From an uncultured Bacteroidota bacterium (GTDB taxonomy: Bacteria; Bacteroidota; Bacteroidia; Chitinophagales; Chitinophagaceae), in contig CAIWKU010000016.1 in assembly GCA_903913355.1 (NCBI GenBank), positions 1-7,084 of the forward strand: a DNA stretch of 7,084 nt, read 5' to 3'. Made by a program: the position numbers and the translations under genes. The notes below the pieces were generated by a model that was not told the DNA's origin, ran no database searches, and worked only from the letters and a program-made list of their open reading frames with translations. Positions 1-6,584 of the stretch are shown here, piece by piece (the first letter of the stretch is position 1; the number at the start of each line of letters is the position of its first letter).

Positions 1-33
1 AATTAGTAAATTCATCTCCCTAAAAACTGTTTT

Positions 34-2079
34 ATGAACGCCAAATCCTTATTACTGATAACAGGAATGCTTTCCTGTTCTGCTTTTGCCTTAGCCAATA
101 CAGGCGATAAACATCCTCCGGATACTAAAATTAAATACATTGATAAAGGCAATATGAACCTTGCTGTTAAACCAGGGAATAATTTTTATGAATATGCCAA
201 TGGAACATGGGTTAAGAATAACCCAATTCCCGCTTCCAAAACACGCTGGGGAAGTTTTGATGAATTGAGAGAAGAGAGTTCAAAGCGTCTTCAAATTCTT
301 TTAGAAGACGCTGCAAAAAATACTGGTCGTGATAGAAAAACACAGATCATAGGTGATTTTTATGCAAGCGGTATGGATAGTATGGCGATTGAGGCAAAAG
401 GTTACCAGCCTATTAAGGCAGATCTTGACAGGCTGAATAATATTACCAGTAGTACTGATGTTTTACGGGAAGTGATTACACTTCGTACTAACGGTATGGG
501 TAACGCCTTGTTTGGTTTGAATGTTGGTCCGGACAGAAAAAATGTAACTGTCTATATTCCATCCCTGGGTCAGGGGGGAACCAGTTTACCGGACCGGGAT
601 TATTACCTGAAAGATGAAAAAAGAAACCTGACGATTCGGGATGCCTATAGAAAACATTTACAAAAAATGTTCAGTCTGGTGGGAGAAGATGATGTCACTG
701 CTACCGCCAGTGCCAGCGCAGTTCTCAAAATAGAAACGGCTTTGGCTGCTGCCCAAATGAGTCGTATACAAATGCGTGACCCTAACGCAACCTACCATAA
801 ATTTTCAGTGCAGGCTTTCAGTAGCACTACCCCAAATATGAATTGGGTAAGTATTCTGACTGATTGCAAAATAAATGGTGCCGACAGTTTTTTAGTTGGT
901 AATCCGGCTTTTATTAAAGCCGTGAATGATATGCTGGTATCCGTTCCGGTTAACGAATGGAAAGCTTATTTACGCTGGAACCTGATAAAAAGTGCTTCTC
1001 CCTATTTGAGCAGTGCTTTTGTAAATGCTGATTTTGAATTTAATAGTGTACAAACCGGGCAAAAAGTTCAAACACCACGCTGGCAGCGTATGAGCAGTCT
1101 GATAGACAGGATGCTGGGTGATTTGGTTGGGCAGATTTATGTGGAGAAATATTTTAAACCCGAGGCGAAGGAATATATGGTTAAACTGGTGGATAATCTG
1201 CAAAGCACATTTGCGGATCGGATTAAACGGTTAGACTGGATGAGCGAAGAAACCAAAATAAAAGCCCTGGAAAAACTGAATGCCATTACTAAAAAAATTG
1301 CCTACCCTGATAAATGGAGAGAGTACCAGGGTATCAGTGCGTCAAAAAATGATTTTTATGCGAATGTGCGCAGTGCCAGCATTTGGTTTTACAATTTTAA
1401 TGTAAACAAGATGGGTAAGCCGGTTGACAGAAAAGAGATGGGAATGACACCACCTACCATCAATGCTTCCTATAATCCATCCAATAATGATATTACTTTC
1501 CCGGCCGGTATTCTTCAGTTTCCTTTCTTTGATTTTGGGGCAGATGATGCCGTAAATTATGGCGGTATTGCGGCGGTAATCGGGCATGAAATGACACATG
1601 GTTTTGATGACCAGGGAAGACAATTTGATGCTGTTGGGAATTTAAAAGATTGGTGGACAAAACCGGATGCAGATAAATTTAAAGCAAAAGCCAACCAGGT
1701 AGTCGCGCAATACAATGCATTAACTGTATTGGATACAGTGCATGTAAAAGGCGAGTTAACCCTGGGAGAGAACCTGGCTGATCTGGGTGGTTTGAGTATG
1801 GCTTATGAGGCTTTTAGTAAAACAGAGCAGTTCAAAAAAGGGAAAAAGATTGATGGCTTTACGCCACAACAACGATTCTTTTTAAGCTGGGCTCAAATAT
1901 GGAGAAACAATACTTTACCGGAAACAACTGATCAACTCATCAGAACGGATCCACATTCACCCGGTATTCATCGTGCGAATGCACCGGTTACTAATATTGA
2001 TGCCTGGTATGAAGCATTTAATGTAAAAGAAGGGGATGACATGTATAAACCGGCAGACCAGCGTATTCGCATCTGGTAG
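34..2079 (+). CDS. pepO: Secreted M13 family zinc metallopeptidase (neprilysin/PepO-like)
   Basis: This 681-residue protein is a neprilysin-type zinc endopeptidase, expected to cleave oligopeptides outside the cytoplasm. Residues 1-21 look like a signal peptide (Lys4, hydrophobic 5-20, Ala-Leu-Ala at 19-21). Cys15 follows Met-Leu-Ser, a poor lipobox, so type I cleavage is more likely than lipidation. The N-terminal M13 domain begins near residue 42 (PGNNFYEYANGTWV). In the C-terminal catalytic domain, HEMTH places zinc ligands His518 and His522 around catalytic Glu519; ENLAD gives the third ligand Glu579 and the supporting Asp583. NASY at 477-480 matches the neprilysin NAYY-type substrate-binding loop, 41 residues before the first zinc His as in neprilysin. 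HSPGIHR supplies His641 and Arg647, matching neprilysin His711 and Arg717. The protein ends in Trp, as M13 enzymes do, but lacks the terminal-region Cys. Length is normal and the active site complete. It is monocistronic in this window and convergent with the next gene. Only 33 bases of upstream DNA are present and they show no clear promoter. Substrate unknown. Confidence 0.95.
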   Translation: MNAKSLLLITGMLSCSAFALANTGDKHPPDTKIKYIDKGNMNLAVKPGNNFYEYANGTWVKNNPIPASKTRWGSFDELREESSKRLQILLEDAAKNTGRDRKTQIIGDFYASGMDSMAIEAKGYQPIKADLDRLNNITSSTDVLREVITLRTNGMGNALFGLNVGPDRKNVTVYIPSLGQGGTSLPDRDYYLKDEKRNLTIRDAYRKHLQKMFSLVGEDDVTATASASAVLKIETALAAAQMSRIQMRDPNATYHKFSVQAFSSTTPNMNWVSILTDCKINGADSFLVGNPAFIKAVNDMLVSVPVNEWKAYLRWNLIKSASPYLSSAFVNADFEFNSVQTGQKVQTPRWQRMSSLIDRMLGDLVGQIYVEKYFKPEAKEYMVKLVDNLQSTFADRIKRLDWMSEETKIKALEKLNAITKKIAYPDKWREYQGISASKNDFYANVRSASIWFYNFNVNKMGKPVDRKEMGMTPPTINASYNPSNNDITFPAGILQFPFFDFGADDAVNYGGIAAVIGHEMTHGFDDQGRQFDAVGNLKDWWTKPDADKFKAKANQVVAQYNALTVLDTVHVKGELTLGENLADLGGLSMAYEAFSKTEQFKKGKKIDGFTPQQRFFLSWAQIWRNNTLPETTDQLIRTDPHSPGIHRANAPVTNIDAWYEAFNVKEGDDMYKPADQRIRIW

Positions 2080-2093
2080 TTGATTTAATATAG

Positions 2094-2154
2094 AAGCAGT
2101 AAGTAGTTAACTGATGAACTCTTTAGTAATTAGTTTGCGACTTACTGCTTTTTT
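2094..2154 (+). terminator. Rho-independent terminator after the M13 peptidase
   Basis: A perfect 11-base inverted repeat is visible: AAGCAGTAAGT at 2094-2104 and ACTTACTGCTT at 2140-2150, separated by 35 bases. The right arm runs straight into six T (2149-2154), which suits termination of + strand transcription starting from the peptidase 15 bases upstream. The stop codon of the convergent gene (2153-2155) overlaps the T-run. On the - strand the same stem follows that gene immediately, but what comes after it (CTATATTAAA) is a poor U-tract, so termination in that direction would be weaker. The loop is unusually long. Confidence 0.75.
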
Positions 2155-3286
2155 AAATCCTTTCAGCAGCACGCATCCATCTTTCCGGGATATCGTTTTT
2201 GCAGGCAGTCAGATAGTCCTGGTAGCTACAGGCAACAAATTTACCGTCATATAATTTCATCCACCACCTGCCTGTTCGTTTACTCTGCAGAAAAATAGTT
2301 TCTACTTCTGCAAAAGCCATGGTGAATTCATTGAATTCCGTTCTGTTATCAAGAGCAGCTTCCTGTTTTCCTTTTTGAATACCATCCATTACATACCATA
2401 GCATATGAGAAATCTGTTTGGCTGTTAACTGATGAACATCCTGCTCTGCGATATATCCGTAGATACCGATACTACTGCAATGATGGCTCATACCGGCATA
2501 TTGCATCAAAGTACAGGCTTCTTCTCCATTAAATCCATTGGGTGTAATATAATTTGCCGGTGCGTGAGCATTTTGTATAGCAGCTATATCAAAACTGAAC
2601 ATTTCACTGTTACGGATAGCCGGTTCCATTTCTTCTATGGCTTCCTTAACCTTTCCAACCCGGTAACAATCAAATCCCAGTTTATGAATGGTTTCAAGCA
2701 TATCCGGGTGCATAAAATAGCTCTGGAAACCGATATGGGTATAATGCTTAAGGTGATTTGGCATACCGGTAAACATTTCTACTAAAAATTGATCAGCGGG
2801 TAATACACTTTCCATGTCGAGATCAATTCTTGAATCCACGCAAACTGCATCAATGATTTTATTCAAAGCACCGTAAGCATGGTATTGCGCAAGCGTTGCA
2901 TCATGTGACCCGCCAAGAATAATCACTTTCTTTCCCTGCTCAATCAGTTCACGAACAACGGTTCGCAAAGCCGCATAACTATCCTGTAAACTGGCACCAC
3001 ATTTTACATTACCCAGGTCAGCCAGTTTCACCTCTGTATGCCAATGAAATAATTTATAAAATTCAGCTCTCACCTGATCAGGTGATTGAGTTTGGGTAAA
3101 CTGCATTCCGGCTCCCCTCATTTCACCACAACCCACCAATACCAGATCCACATCAGTTATATCCGGAAGCGATTCTTCATACACTGCAATGTGTTTGCCT
3201 AGTTGTGTATCCTTGAAACCCTCATCATTAGAGATTTGTGCAATATTAACCGGTTCGAGAAAATCTATCAGCGTATCTAAAGACAT
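2153..3286 (-). CDS. Arginase/formimidoylglutamase-family protein with a degenerate metal site
   Basis: This 377-residue cytoplasmic protein has the ureohydrolase (arginase) fold signature, and databases would probably name it formimidoylglutamase (HutG, which splits N-formimidoylglutamate into glutamate and formamide). The landmarks are GGSHDATL (125-132, usual GGDHS), DSRID (151-155, usual DAHxD) and SFDIAAI (231-237, usual SxDxDxxDP). His128, Asp151, Asp155 and Asp233 are kept, but the usual ligand His is Arg153 and the usual second Asp of the last motif is Ala235. Four of six manganese ligands remain, so a normal binuclear centre is unlikely. The roughly 55-residue tail beyond the usual fold (SKRTGRWW at 335-342, IPERW at 366-370) is, from memory, typical of a Bacteroidota-specific branch. 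No histidine-degradation (hut) genes are in the window, which weakens a catabolic role. It lies 126 bases downstream of the response regulator on the same strand. I am sure of the superfamily and not of any reaction; a non-enzymatic or altered role is possible. Confidence 0.85.
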   Translation of the reverse strand: MSLDTLIDFLEPVNIAQISNDEGFKDTQLGKHIAVYEESLPDITDVDLVLVGCGEMRGAGMQFTQTQSPDQVRAEFYKLFHWHTEVKLADLGNVKCGASLQDSYAALRTVVRELIEQGKKVIILGGSHDATLAQYHAYGALNKIIDAVCVDSRIDLDMESVLPADQFLVEMFTGMPNHLKHYTHIGFQSYFMHPDMLETIHKLGFDCYRVGKVKEAIEEMEPAIRNSEMFSFDIAAIQNAHAPANYITPNGFNGEEACTLMQYAGMSHHCSSIGIYGYIAEQDVHQLTAKQISHMLWYVMDGIQKGKQEAALDNRTEFNEFTMAFAEVETIFLQSKRTGRWWMKLYDGKFVACSYQDYLTACKNDIPERWMRAAERI

Positions 3287-3307
3287 GTAAGCATTATTTG
3301 CATACCT

Positions 3308-3315
3308 GAAACGTA
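3308..3315 (-). promoter_or_regulatory. Possible -7 box for the arginase-like gene
   Basis: On the - strand TACGTTTC matches five of the six fixed positions of the Bacteroidota -7 consensus TAnnTTTG, and it lies 21 bases upstream of the start codon. No good TTG -33 element is seen; the nearest is a TGG at 3338-3340, 22 bases away. A second near-match, TGTATTTG, is at 3348-3355. In AT-rich DNA such matches arise by chance. Confidence 0.25.
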
Positions 3316-3321
3316 TTTATA

Positions 3322-3362
3322 CAGGGTATTATTGTTTCCAGTCAGCACAAATACAATCCCTG
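3322..3362 (-). other. Bulged inverted repeat between the response regulator and arginase-like genes
   Basis: CAGGG (3322-3326) pairs with CCCTG (3358-3362), and ATTGT (3331-3335) pairs with ACAAT (3353-3357). This makes a 10-base-pair stem interrupted by a four-base bulge (TATT at 3327-3330), with a 17-base loop. No T-run follows on either strand, so it is not a classic terminator. It may be a weak terminator for the gldH operon, an operator, or a 5' leader element of the arginase-like gene, whose start lies 35 bases further on. It could also be chance. Confidence 0.3.
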
Positions 3363-3412
3363 CAAACTAACAAAATGGATGATTAATTCGGGAAGCCTGC
3401 CTCTGTGAGAAA

Positions 3413-4117
3413 TCAGTCTGTGTATTTATAACCTACTCCTCTTACCGAATGAAAATAACGGGGATTACGGCTATCCTCTTCAAAATATTTACGAAAACTC
3501 AGGATAAAATTGTCGATGGTACGGGTAGTGGGATATACATTATACCCCCAAACCACCTGCAAAATTTTTTCTCTGGTTACTACATCATTCTTATTTTCTA
3601 TCAACAGTTTCAGAAGCATGACTTCTTTTTTGCTGAGTTCAACTTTTTGTCCGTTCCAGGTAATCGCATCCTGGGCACGAAAATCAATCTTATTATTACC
3701 AAAATCGTATATATCACCAATGGTATCTTTTACCTGTATTTTTTTATTCTTTCGGATCAACTTGCTTACCCTGATCAAAAGCTCTTCCAGGTTAAAAGGT
3801 TTGGTAATATAATCATCTGCCCCTTTTTTCAGGCCTAGTACCTTATCCTCGCTCCTATTCCTTGCACTCAGCATCAGGATAGGCACTTCGTTATTATTCA
3901 CTCGTATTCTTTCGGTCACACTAATGCCATCAATTTCAGGCAACATAATATCCATAATAATCAGATCAAAATACTCATTACTCACTTTTCTTAATGCTTC
4001 TGTTCCATCGAAAGCTGAACTCACTTCATATCCATCCATTTCCAGGTTAAGCCTGAGGGCTTCATGAAGATTTTCTTCATCCTCAACAATTAATATAGTA
4101 GACTTATTTTCTTTCAT
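3413..4117 (-). CDS. OmpR/PhoB-family response regulator transcription factor
   Basis: This 234-residue cytoplasmic protein is a phosphorylation-controlled DNA-binding regulator. The receiver domain (about 7-122) has the acidic pair Glu12-Asp13, phospho-acceptor Asp56 in LIIMDIMLP, switch Ser84 in LMLSAR, Tyr103, and Lys106 in YITKPF, so it should be phosphorylatable. The C-terminal winged-helix domain (about 132-234) ends in the usual TTRTIDNFI recognition-helix region and the HSVRGVGYKY wing. Length is standard for the family. Its ATG (4115-4117) overlaps the TGA of the kinase gene by four bases (ATGA), so the two are translationally coupled and the kinase is its obvious partner. It is the last gene of the gldH-kinase-regulator unit; no clear hairpin terminator follows. 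Its target genes cannot be read from the window. It is not obviously the PorX regulator of type IX secretion, which lacks this DNA-binding domain, nor does it resemble RprY as I remember that protein. Confidence 0.93.
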   Translation of the reverse strand: MKENKSTILIVEDEENLHEALRLNLEMDGYEVSSAFDGTEALRKVSNEYFDLIIMDIMLPEIDGISVTERIRVNNNEVPILMLSARNRSEDKVLGLKKGADDYITKPFNLEELLIRVSKLIRKNKKIQVKDTIGDIYDFGNNKIDFRAQDAITWNGQKVELSKKEVMLLKLLIENKNDVVTREKILQVVWGYNVYPTTRTIDNFILSFRKYFEEDSRNPRYFHSVRGVGYKYTD

Positions 4118-5097
4118 TTTATTTGAAATGTAACCGTAAAATTAGTGCCTGTTGGGGAATTATCCTTCACAGCAATATATCCATGATGTCCCTGAACGAT
4201 CTTCTGGCATAAATAAAGTCCCAGCCCTGTTCCTTTTGCTTTCCGGGTGTTTTCATTTCCCGTTCGATAGAATTTCTCGAAGATTTTCTTTTTTTCCGTA
4301 TCGCTAATTCCCTGTCCTTCATCTATAACAGTCAATTGTATCTTTTGGTTCTCTTCCTGTAAGGTAACCGTAATGACAGACTCTTTGGGAGAATATTTCA
4401 AAGCGTTTTCTATGAGGTTATTTACCAGCATCTGTAATAACAAGGTTTCTCCGTTTATATATATACTTTCAGCAATTTTTTCAGTGATCTTCCGCTGGGG
4501 ATATCGATTAGCAAAATCATCAATACATCCTTCTACCAGATCGGATAGATTGATTTCTTGTTTTTGAGAGGAATACAACCCTGAATCCAGCTGGGAAGCC
4601 AGCAGGATATTATTGCATAAAGTATTTAGCCTGTTAGCTTCCTGCAATGTGTTAGATATCAGTTTTTGTTGCTTTTCTTCTTCCAGTTTTCTTTTCTGCA
4701 GGGTTTCCAGATTCAGTTGTGTAATGGCAATCGGTGTTTTTAATTCATGGGTTACCGCCATCATAAAATTTTGCTGTTGTTGCGATAATCGCAATTGTCT
4801 TCGCGTTGCACGAAACACAAATACAGCCCCCAGGATAATCAACGCCAGAAAAGTAAATCCCTCCGCCAGGTACTGCGTGGTTTTTCTTTTTTTCGCCTCT
4901 TCAATAAATAGATATTTTTGATGATATACCGGGTCATTTGTTTGTAAATTGCTGACACTGATTTTTGAAATGACTTCGTTTTGTTTTTCAAGAGCCGTGT
5001 ACCAATACAATAAAGCCGCAATCATATATACCAGTAATACCCAATATACGATGGTTACCACTACCTGTTTCTGTTGTTGTGGCTTAAAAAAACTCAT
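4114..5097 (-). CDS. Membrane-bound sensor histidine kinase
   Basis: This 327-residue inner-membrane kinase has two transmembrane segments (about 12-33 and 77-96) enclosing a short outside loop of about 43 residues. No HAMP domain follows the second segment: the dimerisation/phospho-acceptor domain starts almost at once, with His117 in THELKTP. The ATP-binding domain shows the N box (Asn227 and Asn231 in NNLIENALKYSP), the G1 box DEGQG (259-263), the F box around IFEKFYR (272-278) and the G2 box KGTGLGL (288-294). All catalytic parts are present, so it should be an active HisKA/HATPase_c kinase. Its ATG overlaps the gldH stop by four bases, and its own stop overlaps the response regulator start in the same way. 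With so small an outside loop it may sense a membrane or envelope state, or a partner protein, instead of a soluble ligand; GldH-related surface machinery is a tempting but unproven candidate. Confidence 0.93.
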   Translation of the reverse strand: MSFFKPQQQKQVVVTIVYWVLLVYMIAALLYWYTALEKQNEVISKISVSNLQTNDPVYHQKYLFIEEAKKRKTTQYLAEGFTFLALIILGAVFVFRATRRQLRLSQQQQNFMMAVTHELKTPIAITQLNLETLQKRKLEEEKQQKLISNTLQEANRLNTLCNNILLASQLDSGLYSSQKQEINLSDLVEGCIDDFANRYPQRKITEKIAESIYINGETLLLQMLVNNLIENALKYSPKESVITVTLQEENQKIQLTVIDEGQGISDTEKKKIFEKFYRTGNENTRKAKGTGLGLYLCQKIVQGHHGYIAVKDNSPTGTNFTVTFQIK

Positions 5098-5558
5098 AGC
5101 TTTTGTTTTTCTACCCGGATACCTGCATTGAGCACAAATTGCAACGGGTCTTCCCGCATATTTTGTTGCAGGGTAAAACTGTATACGCCTTTCTTAAGTT
5201 TTACCGGTGTGCGGGTAATGCGAACGCGGTGATCAAATACATCATCCATCCCCGTTCCCAACCAGCCTTTTTTGTTATTGGCTAATTGAACATTTACCTG
5301 CTGATTACGAACTGTATCACCCGGGGCTTTTGTAGCAATATTCAGCCAAATATTATTGAAATGGTAGGCATCCTCATGACGAATTACCACATAGATCTGG
5401 TAAAGCGATACTGTATCGTCGATATTGAAAGTAAAACTGCATGGGTTATTGCTTTTCCATACATGCTCGGGGAAAAAAGTATTTTTTTCAAATACATCCA
5501 GTGTACTGCATCCTGATAGCAGGGCTATGATACAAATGGCTCCAAAAAAATTTCTCAC
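5094..5558 (-). CDS. gldH: Gliding motility lipoprotein GldH
   Basis: This 154-residue protein matches the GldH family, a lipoprotein needed for Bacteroidota gliding motility in Flavobacterium johnsoniae and usually grouped with the gliding/type IX secretion machinery. Residues 1-16 form a lipoprotein signal peptide with lipobox LSGC, so Cys17 should be the lipidated first residue and the mature part periplasm- or surface-facing. Family features I recognise are the RHEDAYHFNNIW segment (60-71), GWLG-TGMDDVFDHR in the middle, and the C-terminal QQNMREDPL followed by a GIRVE ending. Length is normal for the family. The start codon is GTG (5556-5558); this start is chosen because it gives a complete short signal peptide and lies 16 bases after a perfect -7 box. 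The stop overlaps the histidine kinase start (ATGA), making gldH the first gene of a coupled three-gene unit. GldH genes also occur in non-gliding members of the phylum, so the gene alone does not prove motility. Confidence 0.9.
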   Translation of the reverse strand: MRNFFGAICIIALLSGCSTLDVFEKNTFFPEHVWKSNNPCSFTFNIDDTVSLYQIYVVIRHEDAYHFNNIWLNIATKAPGDTVRNQQVNVQLANNKKGWLGTGMDDVFDHRVRITRTPVKLKKGVYSFTLQQNMREDPLQFVLNAGIRVEKQKL

Positions 5559-5574
5559 TGAAAATGATTTGGTA

Positions 5575-5602
5575 CAAAGATAAAGAAAGCCGGGCTTAAC
5601 AG
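5575..5602 (-). promoter_or_regulatory. Bacteroidota-type promoter for the gldH operon
   Basis: On the - strand TATCTTTG (5575-5582) is an exact match to the Bacteroidota -7 consensus TAnnTTTG. A weak -33 element, CTG in place of TTG, is at 5600-5602 with a 17-base spacer. Transcription would begin a few bases past the box, leaving a leader of only about 10 bases before the GTG start. The spacer contains an odd 11-base palindrome, AAGCCGGGCTT (5587-5597). It could be an operator, or with the following TTTCTTT a feeble terminator for yicC. Confidence 0.55.
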
Positions 5603-5626
5603 AGTTATGATTGAAAAAGGGGGATA

Positions 5627-6502
5627 TTACAGAACATTCAATATCTGCTCTTTTGCTTTTTCAAGCTCATCTTTCATCAATATCACACATTTCTGAATAG
5701 TGGCATCATTGGCTTTAGAGCCGGTGGTATTGATCTCTCTTCCGAATTCCTGCAGTATAAAGGACAATTTTTTCCCTTTGGCGGGCTCTTTTTCCGCTAA
5801 GATTGCACGGAAATAATCGCAATGGTTTTTTAAACGAACCTGTTCTTCACTGATATCAATTTTTTCAATATAATAAATCAGTTCCTGTTCCAGACGATTG
5901 GCATCGTAATTCTCCTTACCCACATGTTCTTCCAGTAATTTCACCAGTCCTTCTTTCACTTTTATTCTTCGCTGGGGCTCCATTTCGGCAATGGTTGTCT
6001 GGAGTGATTCAATATTGGAAATACGCAATAATAAATCGGCTTCAAGCGATTTACCTTCATCTATCCTGTGTTCATTGAGTTGAAAAATTGCTTCTTTCAA
6101 CACTTTTTCAAAACCCTTCCACTCTTCATCAGAAAGCATTTCTGTAGAAGGGGTAATCACATCGGGTAATTTTAGAATGGTACTCAGGATATCTCCCGTT
6201 TGCAGGTTCAGCTCTGCAGCCAGTTTTGCTACGGGTTCAAAATACGCTTTGGCTAAATCTGTATTGATAGATACGGGTTTAGAAGCACCATTTTGTTTAA
6301 TAGTGATAATGCATTCCACACTTCCTCTTTGCAATGCTTCATTCAGCAGGTTGCGCACTTCAAATTCAAAAGGTTTGAGTAGTGCCGGGATATTCAACCT
6401 GAGATCGAATTGCTTACCATTCAGGGATCGCAGCTCTACCAGAAATGTTTTATCGGCCAGTGTCTGTTCAGCCCTGCCGTAACCCGTCATGGAATGTAGC
6501 AT
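5627..6502 (-). CDS. yicC: YicC/YloC family endoribonuclease
   Basis: This 291-residue cytoplasmic protein belongs to the YicC family, whose characterised members are endoribonucleases acting on RNA. The start is fixed by the conserved N-terminal SMTGYG (4-9), followed by VELRSLNGKQFDL in the N-terminal domain. The C-terminal DUF1732 domain is complete: DISEEQVRLKNH, then GKKLSFILQEFGREINT, GSKANDATIQ and a final ELEKAKEQILNVL helix. Length is standard. In many bacteria, including Bacteroidota as I remember them, yicC is followed directly by gmk (guanylate kinase); here the next gene is gldH, 68 bases away and with its own promoter. Upstream, 82 bases separate it from the Nudix regulator. Family assignment is very secure; the RNA targets in this organism are unknown. 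Confidence 0.95.
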   Translation of the reverse strand: MLHSMTGYGRAEQTLADKTFLVELRSLNGKQFDLRLNIPALLKPFEFEVRNLLNEALQRGSVECIITIKQNGASKPVSINTDLAKAYFEPVAKLAAELNLQTGDILSTILKLPDVITPSTEMLSDEEWKGFEKVLKEAIFQLNEHRIDEGKSLEADLLLRISNIESLQTTIAEMEPQRRIKVKEGLVKLLEEHVGKENYDANRLEQELIYYIEKIDISEEQVRLKNHCDYFRAILAEKEPAKGKKLSFILQEFGREINTTGSKANDATIQKCVILMKDELEKAKEQILNVL

Positions 6503-6519
6503 AATACAATGTTATTTGG

Positions 6520-6527
6520 TAAATGTA
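6520..6527 (-). promoter_or_regulatory. Possible -7 box for yicC
   Basis: On the - strand TACATTTA matches five of the six fixed positions of TAnnTTTG. It lies 17 bases before the yicC ATG, almost the same distance as the stronger gldH box from its start. No convincing TTG -33 element lies 17-23 bases further upstream. It is supported mainly by position. Confidence 0.3.
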
Positions 6528-6533
6528 ACTGAA

Positions 6534-6569
6534 CGGGATGAATAATAGGCAGAATACCTGACTATCCCG
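6534..6569 (-). other. Weak hairpin between the Nudix regulator and yicC
   Basis: CGGGAT (6534-6539) and ATCCCG (6564-6569) form a six-base stem, with an inner AGG/CCT pairing (6547-6549 with 6557-6559) across mismatched bases. It starts 16 bases after the stop of the Nudix regulator gene, where a terminator would be expected, but no T-run follows. It could be a weak terminator, an operator just upstream of the possible yicC promoter, or chance. Confidence 0.3.
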
Positions 6570-6584
6570 ATACTGGTTTCCATC

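Noticed and set aside
1..33. Promoter of the M13 peptidase
   Set aside because: Only TAAATTCA (7-14) resembles a -7 box, with two mismatches at fixed positions, and the -33 region would fall outside the window.
34..98. Lipoprotein signal at Cys15 of the M13 peptidase
   Set aside because: The residues before Cys15 (Met-Leu-Ser) miss the usual Leu/Val/Ile at -3, and the hydrophobic stretch continues past the Cys to an Ala-Leu-Ala cleavage site, so a secreted form is more likely.
970..1623. Two antisense open frames (970-1203 and 1342-1623) inside the peptidase gene
   Set aside because: They lie opposite well-conserved M13 coding sequence, including one near the HEMTH motif, and their products show no recognisable domain. 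They are shadows of the real frame.
3348..3355. TGTATTTG as the -7 box of the arginase-like gene
   Set aside because: It misses the conserved A at position two of TAnnTTTG, has only a TTG at a short 15-base spacing, and lies inside a possible stem. The box at 3308-3315 fits slightly better, and neither is strong.
3449..3838. + strand frames opposite the response regulator (129 and 100 codons)
   Set aside because: The complementary strand encodes an intact receiver and DNA-binding domain. These frames give low-complexity, Phe/Ile-rich products with no motif.
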